From Forficula auricularia (Eukaryota; Arthropoda; Insecta; Dermaptera; Forficulidae), in assembly GCA_024734495.1 (NCBI GenBank), contig JALMQS010000102.1:10325140-10389139 (forward strand): a stretch of DNA of 64,000 bases. The letters are read 5' to 3'. The position numbers and the translations under genes were made by a program. Positions 56,852 to 64,000 of this stretch are shown in pieces (position 1 is the first letter of the stretch; the number at the start of each line of letters is the position of its first letter). The notes beneath the pieces are model-generated. The model saw nothing but the letters and a program-made list of their open reading frames with translations, was not told where the DNA came from and did not search any database.

Positions 56852-57333
56852 TTTTATAAAAGATTTTATTTATTATAATTTCGATTATTTGCTCATAAGA
56901 ATTGGATATTTACGTTAATTCGTCATTGATCATATCATCAGAACTTGACCAAATTAATATGGGACTACCCCTAAGGTACCCCCTTTCCAATAAAAAAATA
57001 ATCATCGAAATCAGTCCACATGGCAAAAAGTTCTCGCTGAACATACATAATATAAATAAATAAATAAATAGTTAGGTATCTTGACTATCTTGGAGCTATA
57101 CTGATCCAAACGCAGAAAGAATCATTAAAATCGGTTCATAAACAAAGAAGTTATGCCTGAACAAACATAACAAATAAGATCCAATACCAATGAAATTTAT
57201 ATTTTTACCAATCGGAAACTAGACTGAAAAATCATCAAAATCGGTTCATAATTGGCGAAGAAATCAGGTAACATAGACACAAAAAAATTCAATCGAATTG
57301 ACAACCTCTTCTTTTTTGAAGTCGGTTAAAAAT
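56852..57333 (+). mobile_element. Family B, diverged copy B6
   Basis: GATTTTATTTATTATAATTT start, the ATCATATCATCAGAACTTGA block, and the end TTTTTTGAAGTCGGTTAAAA. Lacks the foldback module; (AAAT)n-type tract near 57053. Confidence 0.7.
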
Positions 57334-57900
57334 TAAAAATGATTTACTATTTAATAAAGTTTTTATTGGTGGATCAATTTTTTTGCACTTCAGTGTATAA
57401 TTTTATTATGTTCAAGCTTACTTCGAGAGATCCAAAATAGAAAAAAACATATTCCTAAAATAATAATTATTTTCATAGCATAAAATTATTTTTATCCAAA
57501 TCTGTTTTTGACATATCAAAAGTAGAGGAAGAGAAAGAATAAGAGACTGTTCTCATCTTTCGAAATCTTTCGTTTGCAGATGACAATCAATTCCACTGAA
57601 TGGAATTTCACAATATAGGTATATCTTTTTACTTAATAAACACACCACGTGACTTCACTATGCTTTTGTCTCCTCGTGAATATATATATTTATATAATTC
57701 TATTTTTGTTCTGTGATATAAGTAAATAAATGTTTGAAAAAATGTTATTATTGATTGTATTTATTATATAAATAAATACAAATCCATACTAATATATAAA
57801 GCTGAAGAGTTTGTTGGTTTGTTTTTATTTTTAAAACCTATACTGATAGTTGATTAAAAATATTATTATTAGGGCTCGGATTTCGCCCTATTTGCCATTT

Positions 57901-58610
57901 TACCTTACCATACAGGGTATGGCCAAGTATTGTAATTGTGCATGAAAAAAGTGTTATTTTTCCTTCTTTTTTTCAAAATATCTCAAAAATAGGTGAAACT
58001 ATTTTGATTAAAAAAAATGAGCGAAACTATGGCATTTTGCTCTACAAAAAAGCTCTAATAAGTAAACATCGAAAAAATTATATTTTTTGAGATAATAATT
58101 GTTTTGTCAAAAGGTCTGTTAGTCTGGTTGTCTGGTTGTTAGGTAGTTAGCGGTTACCAAATTTTTGTGGACGAGCTAGCTCAAAAACTAGTAGGAATAT
58201 CAAAACCAAATTTTACACGTAGTTTTGGTCCATTGAGATTAAGAGCTGATTAGATTTTGGTGCATATTGACCCAAAATTAAGTGGGGGGTGGAGGGGGGG
58301 CTAAAAATTAAAAATCTAGGCCATTTGAGCAAACTCAACCAAATTTTGTATTCATAATCAGTGGACCCCCAGAAGTCTAAAAATGCAAAAACTAACCGCC
58401 CCAAAATGGGGGGGGGGGTGTAGGGTCAAAAAATGAAAATCTTGGCCATTTAACAAACTCAACCAAATTTTGTATACATTATCAGTGGGACCCCAGAAGT
58501 ATAAAAATTCAAAAACTAACCCCCCCCTACATGATTATAAATAATTTTAGTGGCCAAGTTGTATGGTAAAGTCAAGTGGATGGCCACATCAGAACACGTC
58601 AGCTTATTTT
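57901..58610 (-). mobile_element. Family C element, copy C5
   Basis: CTTACCATACAGGGTATGG to GAACACGTCAGCTTATTTT, complete, inserted close to the left end of the hAT copy. Confidence 0.85.
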
Positions 58611-58939
58611 TATTTATGGCTTAAAATTTAGGCCAATATGATATCTATGTGTTTCATTAAATTCTGAATAAAATAAGAGGCATTTGTTAGTGCCTATAAT
58701 GCCTATTTTGCCCTATTTTGGGTGTTAGTGCCTAATTCATCTATAAATGCCTTTTCTAGTGCCTATTTTAACTAAAATTGGCAATTTTCATTTTTTACGA
58801 TCTATACATTTTCTAAATTTAAAAGTTTTTTGAATTATTAAGAAAATATTGCGAAAAATTATTTATTGAGCAGGAAAATTTTATATAAATTAGCCGAGTG
58901 GACCATATTTAATATCCTGCTCCGAACTTGAAACGACAA

Positions 58940-59567
58940 ATAAGCTGACGTGTTCTGATGTGGCCATCCACTTGACTTTACCATATAACCTGGCCCCTCA
59001 CTTATATTTAATATTTAATAAAATTATTTATAATCATGCATTTTTAGATCACTGTGTGCTCACTGATTATGTATACAAAATTTGGTTGAGTTTGGTACAA
59101 GAGCCTAGATTTTGATTTTTTGACCCCTCCCCATTTTGAGTGGTTATTTTTTTTGGTTGAGTTTGATCAAATGGCCTGGATTTTTCATTTTTAACCCCCT
59201 ACCCCTTAATTTTGTGGGGATATACACCAAAATCTAATCAGCTCTTAATCTCAATGCATCAAAACTATGTGTGAAATTTGGTTTTGATATTCAGACTAGT
59301 TTTTGAGCTAGCTCGTCCACAAAAATTTAGTAACACACAGACTAACTAATAGACATTTTGACAAAGCAATTATTATCCCGAAAAATATAATTTTTTCGAT
59401 GTTCACTTATTAGAGCTTTTTTGTAGAGCGAAATGCCATGGCTTTTGCTCAATTTTTTTGATCAAAATAGTGTCAGCCGTTTTTGAGATATTTCGAAAAA
59501 AGAAGGAAAAAAACACTTTTTTCATGCACGATTACAATACTTGACCATACCCTGTATGGTAAAGTAA
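58940..59567 (+). mobile_element. Family C element, copy C6
   Basis: AAGCTGACGTGTTCTGATGT to CATACCCTGTATGGTAAAG, opposite to C5, inside the hAT copy just before the transposase remnant. Confidence 0.85.
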
Positions 59568-59599
59568 TAGTTCAAAACAATTGCTAGAGTAATTCGCAA

Positions 59600-60000
59600 A
59601 GTATTAAGTAAGTTTCAATTTCTTTGCCTCCTAAAAATATTTTGTATTGTTCTTTTCTTAATGGGAATTTGCATTACACTTATACACGTATCTTGTGCCC
59701 TGCAGAAAATAATGATGAAAATTTTTTGGTATTACTGATATACAGTGCCGCATATTATATGTCGAAAGCTGGGGAACTTTTAAAAGCATTTTTCACTAAA
59801 ATGATACACGTGTCTTGTACAGGCTATTCATAGAAGGGCAGAACATTTTCGAGTTAAGTTGCCAAATATTGATGCCAATAAGTATAATTTTGTTTACTTC
59901 TATGACCCCACAGCATTAAAAAGTGTTGGGATATTTCTAATTATCGTTTTTTTAGACCAAAATTTTTATATAAATTTTTTACTTTTATTTTCAAGTGACT
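59600..60000 (+). pseudogene. hAT-family transposase remnant
   Basis: Frame 59624-59833 ends with LIYSAAYYMSKAGELLKAFF then MIHVSC. After a one-base slip near 59828 the frame 59829 onward gives HRRAEHFRVKLPNIDANK. This is the pattern of the DUF659/CGGBP1-like hAT transposases (D-A-A-x-Y-M-x-K-A-G, then H-V-x-C-x-x-H-x-x-H-R-x-A-E). The catalytic Asp expected in the SDAAPYM-like block is not evident (YSAAYYM). Most of the protein, including the BED zinc finger and the C-terminal dimerisation region, is gone. It lies inside matching hAT termini. Confidence 0.7.
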
Positions 60001-60033
60001 CTTTGTTCTTAAAATTTCTTTTTAAGTGCCTAT

Positions 60034-61271
60034 TTTTAACCGACTTCAAAAAAGGAGGAGGTCCTCAATTCGACTGAATTTTTTTGTGTCTATGTTACCT
60101 GATATCTTCGCCAATTGTGAACCGATTTTGATGATATTTTTTGCATTGGTTTCAGTCTAGTTTCCGATTGGTCTCGTTTTTTATTTTTTATTGGTATTGT
60201 ACCTTTTTTGCTATGTTTGTTTAGGCATAACTTCTTTGTTTATGAACCGATTTCGATGATTCTTTTATATTGGGAAGAGGGTACCTTAGGGGTGGTCGCA
60301 TATTAATTTGGTCAAATTCTGATGATATGATCATTGATGAAATAACGTAAATCTCCAATTCTTATGAGCAAATAATCGAAATTATAATAAATTAAATCTT
60401 TTATTAAAAAAATCAATCTTAAAACGTTCATTTAAAACCCGCAAACGTTTCTAGAGAATTTCTATATTTATGAATTTAATTTTAATTATCATTTTCTGAT
60501 TCATTCGCCCTACGCTTTCTCTTACGAGATGCATGCAAGGTATTATATTAAGTCACTATTAATAACTATCACTAAAAAGAGAAAAATAAAAATAATTTTT
60601 ATAAAAAAAATAATAAAACCGACTTCAAAAAAATTAAATGTAACAAATAAAATAATAAGAACTCAAAAATAAAATAAAATCTTCTAAAAGGTATAAAATA
60701 ATTATCTAATTTAGTTACAACTAAACTACGAAATATTTACATGAAATCATTTTTTGAAGTCGGTGCTAAACAAACTATATAAGCCAGCGTACTAAGTAAA
60801 ATCCGTCGAGTTTGATTCATAAAATGTATATGTTTGGCACCGACTGGATTTATTTTATTTTTGAGTTCTTGTTAATATATTCGTGCATTTAATTTTTTTG
60901 AAGTCAGTTTTTTTTTAAAAATTATTTTTATTTTATCTTTTAGTGATGTTATTAATAGTGACTTTTATGATAATACCTTGAATGGATCTCGTAAGGAAAA
61001 ATTCGGCGAAGGAATCGGAAATTGATAATAAAATTCAATTAATAAATAGAGAAATTCTCTCGAAACGTTTGAGGGTTTTAAATGAACATTTTGATTGATT
61101 TTTTTATAAAAGATTTTATTTATTATAATTTCGATTTTGTGTTGAACTAAATTAAATAATTATTTTATACCTTTTAGTGGAGTTCATTTATTTTTGAGTT
61201 CTTATTATTTTAATTGTTGAATATAATTTTTTGAAGTCGGTTTTATTTTTTTTTTATAAAATTATTTTTTT
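60034..61271 (-). mobile_element. Family B, diverged copy B7 (loop isomer II)
   Basis: Tail at left from ACCGACTTCAAAAAAGGAGG, foldback module at about 60590-60910, and a further partial duplicate of element ends (60945-61271). The loop (AAGCCAGCGTACTAAGTAAA) is flipped relative to B1, B3, B4 and B8. About 500 bp longer than intact copies because of internal duplication. Confidence 0.7.
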
Positions 61272-62029
61272 ACTAAAAATGCTTTTTTAAGTGCCTATTT
61301 TAGTTATTTTTAGTGCTTAGTAGTTGCCTACCTATTTTAAAGATTTTTAGTGGCTATAATTCCGAGCCCTAATTATTATACATATATTAAAATTAGAAAC
61401 TTTAATTAGATTGAAGGTATTTTTATTGAAAACTAAATTAGTAAATTATTAAAAATAGCATTAAAATATCAGTATTAACTGAAGCAAAATATTACCGAAC
61501 GTAGCTCTGTGTTCCAGTTACTTTGATATAATTCAAAAAAAAAAAAATCATGATTTTTTTCGCTATAGATGAGAATCATCTGTAAATAGAAATTAAATTA
61601 AAATTATCTATTGAGAATATAAGGGCATGTATATGCGCGCTAACTTGAATAGATTAAAATCCGTTAGAAGTTCTTAAACAATTTTTTACTTTCTCGAACT
61701 TGCTTTTTCTATTCAGACTTATTTATTCATCGTTCAGCTGGAATTGATGTTTTGTACTATTGCTTTTATTATCAGAGGGGACTCTATTCTATACATCTGG
61801 TTTAAGACTACTCTGATCTACTCTCATATTTTTTTTTTACCTTATTCAATGCGAACCAGTGGTGATATTTCGATATCTACTCTTATTAAACGAGCAAAAA
61901 TTGTATTTATTTATATATATATATATATTTGTATCTTGGTTCTATTTTGAAAACGACTCTACCGATTTTGATGAAATTCACGGATTACGGGGTTTTTGGG
62001 GTGACAATTCGATCTGTCACGGTCTCATC

Positions 62030-62288
62030 CAAAGGCGGATCCAGGAATTTTTTTATGGGGGGGGGGGTCAGAGACGCCCCCCACACACACATAGAACTTT
62101 ATTTTCAATTTTAAAATTTTTTAAAAAATAAATGTTTTTTTTTTAATTTTTTTACAAGTTTCATATCTCATATTTTAAGTTCATTAAAAAAAAAAAATGT
62201 TATAAATTCCCTGTCAATTTGGCCGGCGTTTTTTGGCCTCTATGGGGGGGGCGGTCGCCACCTCCGCCTCCCCCTGGATCCGCCCTTG
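62030..62288. mobile_element. hAT-like miniature element (GGCGGATCC type)
   Basis: Termini CAAAGGCGGATCCAGG and CCTGGATCCGCCCTTG with an exact 8-bp duplication GTCTCATC (62022-62029 and 62289-62296). 259 bp, with G/C homopolymers subterminally. No coding. Confidence 0.85.
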
Positions 62289-62713
62289 GTCTCATCTTCG
62301 ACAAAATTGTTTTTGATGGGTTTTTTCGTAATCAAATTAATTATTCTCAGGTAGACAAATCCCATTCTTAGGGTTTTAAAAAAGATTTCTCTTTTGTTTA
62401 CTTTTGTACCCAGACAGACAATGGGTCGGCTTAATACATTGTTCCCAAAAGCCTTGAAGAAGTATTGTGTTTGTGGATTTTAACATATTTTGTTCTAACT
62501 AAACGTTAGAATGATTAATAAACGTTTTATAATTGTTTTTATAAAGAACCTTATTTATTTAATAGAATAAAAAATAATCAAGAATTTATTTAAAAATATC
62601 TTTCGCATAATCAGAACTTAATTTTCTGAAAAAATAACACATTTTGATAGGTTTTATTTATTAACAATTGGATGAATAAAAATGAATCATATGGTTGAAT
62701 CAAAAGAGGTACA

Positions 62714-62800
62714 GGAGGTGGGGTGCAGTGGTGGGGGACCCGGGGGAGGGCGAGGTTTCGGGGGTGGGGTCGAGCGGGGTGGAGGTGGGGAGAGGGGGTA
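62714..62800 (+). other. G-rich tract, potential G-quadruplex
   Basis: More than eight runs of three or more G within about 90 bases (for example GGGGGACCCGGGGGAGGG and GGGGGTGGGG), in AT-rich surroundings. Confidence 0.7.
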
Positions 62801-62891
62801 CAGTCGGTGAATATTATATATTTTTGTATTTTTTTAATTTGAAAACGGCTTTCAAATAAAAATCGACATTTTTATCAGAATTATAAATTAA

Positions 62892-63626
62892 AAAAATAAT
62901 TTTTAAGAAAAAAATAAAAACCGACTTCAAAAAATTAAATGCAACAAATAAAATACACTAAAAGGTATAAAATAATTATTATCTTATTTAGTTACAACTA
63001 AACGACGAAATATTAACATGAAATTACTTTTTGAAGTCGGTACCAAACAAACTATACCTATAAGCGAGCGTACCCGCCAAACGTACTAAGTAAGATCCGT
63101 CGAGTGCGATTCATAAAAGGTATATGTTTGGCACCAACTTCAAAAGTAATTTCATGTTAATATTTCGTCGTTTAGTTGTAACTAAATAAGATAATAATTA
63201 TTTTATACATTTTAGTGTATTTTATTTGTTGCATTTAATTTTTTGAAGTCGGTTTTTATTTTTTTCTTAAAAAATTATTTTTATTTTTCTCTTTTTAGTG
63301 ATGTTATTAATAGTGATCATATCATCAGAACTTGACCAAATTAATATGACACCATCCCTAAGACACCCCCTTTCGGATAAAAAAAGAACCATCGAAATCG
63401 GTTCATAAACAAAGAGGTTAGGTCTAAACAAACCTAATAAAAAAGGTCTAATACCTATGAAAAAAAAAACGAAAAAAATGGGACCAATCAGAAGCTAGAC
63501 TGGACCCAATGCAAAAAAAATTCAAAATCGGTTGACAATTGGCGGAGATATGAGGTAACATAGGCACAAAAAAAAAAAAATTCAGTCGAATAGAGAACCT
63601 CCTCCTTTTTTGAAGTCGGTTAAAAA
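62892..63626 (+). mobile_element. Family B element, copy B8 (loop isomer I)
   Basis: Complete, same orientation as B1 and nearly the same sequence throughout, suggesting recent spread. Confidence 0.9.
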
Positions 63627-63695
63627 TAATATTAAAATAAAGCTTTTAACTGAAGGAAGAAGTTACCGAGCATCGCTCGGTGCCTCCAGGTACTT

Positions 63696-64000
63696 GCTAT
63701 GCTATGAGTGAAAATAAATAGGAGGCATCTTTGTTCGGAAAGTTAACAATGTATGTATTTTTTATAAGTACAAAGTACTATAATAAAATATTGTATCTGT
63801 TAACGTAAACTATGCTTTGTGATTTCTTTTCTTTACTCTTTCCTACGTATGAAAGCCACAGGCCTACCTTAAGTTTTTGACAACGATGTAAGGTAGGCCC
63901 TAATGATTATGGTGTTGGTTGGTGGCGGGGTGGAACCCTATATTTTTCTTTATGTCTACTTATTCTACTTAAAAAACTAAACAATTTTCATTAGAACTAT
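63696..64000. other. Window end; hairpin at 63860-63901
   Basis: GGCCTACCTTA pairs with TAAGGTAGGCC around a 17-base loop. GGTGTTGGTTGGTGGCGGGG follows. No gene recognised. Confidence 0.55.

Larger units (their letters stand above)
57870..61371. mobile_element. hAT-like transposon with three nested insertions
   Basis: Termini TAGGGCTCGGATTTCG and TTCCGAGCCCTA, with flanking 8-mers ATTATTAT (57862-57869 and 61372-61379). Subterminal sequence (GTGCCTATTTTAGTTATTTT, TTAGTGCCTA) is shared with the 351-bp element at 33890-34240. Inside are C5, C6 and B7 plus a transposase remnant, so only about 900 bp is hAT sequence. The 8-bp duplication is low complexity, but the exact one at 33882 supports the size. 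Confidence 0.75.
57783..61520 (+). mobile_element. Helitron-like element interrupted by a hAT copy
   Basis: Left: ATCCATACTAATATATAAAG, a 5' end type widespread in insect Helitrons. Right: TTACCGAACGTAGCTCTGTG (61492-61511), a decayed version of the ACCGAGC hairpin end. The hAT element and its nested insertions occupy 57870-61371. Pairing these two ends is inference. Confidence 0.4.
61876..63695 (+). mobile_element. Helitron-like element, second subfamily, with two insertions
   Basis: 5' start TCTACTCTTATTAAACGAGC as at 54430. 3' hairpin ACCGAGC-ATC-GCTCGGT at 63664-63680 then CTCCAGGTAC. It contains a hAT-like miniature element (62030-62288) and B8 (62892-63626). Joining the two ends into one element is an inference. 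Confidence 0.5.

Overview
This window looks like an AT-rich, repeat-dominated stretch of an animal nuclear genome, most likely an insect or other arthropod. The reasons are eukaryotic non-LTR retrotransposons, hAT-like and Helitron-like DNA transposons, hammerhead-ribozyme repeats like those of Penelope-like elements, tRNA-derived SINE heads, and no operons or ribosome binding sites. The order of the host is not decidable from what I can see. I found no convincing intact host protein gene. The coding sequence that can be recognised is broken transposon sequence: four non-LTR retrotransposon fragments (37.2-38.0 kb minus; 46.0-46.8, 48.0-48.2 and 51.9-53.3 kb plus) and a frameshifted hAT-type transposase remnant (59.6-60.0 kb).

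Most of the window is built from a few repeat families, each present several times. Family A has termini CGAGGGGTGAACCGCG, 8-bp target duplications and an interior of about 10-bp tandem units (five copies; the copy at 22842-25054 has expanded into a 2.1 kb minisatellite). Family B has termini at ACCGACTTC and carries a long foldback module (five near-complete copies, three diverged copies and fragments). Family C runs from GCTGACGTGTTCTG to GTATGGTAAAG (six copies). Family D has the terminus TTTACTTTATCCAATGCG (five copies). A ribozyme-bearing family resembles Penelope-like elements (13.9, 16.1, 17.9, 45.7 and 53.6-53.9 kb). There are also foldback elements with tRNA-like sequence in both arms, hairpin-ended Helitron-like elements, and hAT-like miniature elements with exact 8-bp duplications.

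Layout: 1-7 kb Helitron-like copy, GC-rich block, D copy, large foldback holding a B copy, and a C copy. 7-14 kb diverged retroposon tails, a tRNA-like foldback, a second Helitron-like copy and A1. 14-22 kb ribozyme elements, a SINE head, a large foldback broken by two insertions, C2, a tRNA-like foldback and D3. 22.5-25.3 kb the minisatellite A copy inside another foldback. 25-31 kb C3, A3, A4 (holding a foldback), D4 and B2. 32-40 kb a 400-bp foldback, a hAT miniature element, B3, the 37-kb LINE and B4 inside D5. 40-46 kb a GC-richer block of unknown nature, then A5 carrying a SINE. 46-54 kb reverse transcriptase remnants and an inverted ribozyme pair. 54-64 kb Helitron-like copies, one holding a 3.5 kb hAT copy that itself holds two C copies and a B copy.

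Three observations stand out. Family A acts as a transposon that carries, and in one case has greatly expanded, an internal satellite. At least four repeats preserve hammerhead ribozyme cores with paired stem II and the short stem III typical of Penelope-like elements. Family B exists as two isomers in which the loop between its inverted arms is flipped.
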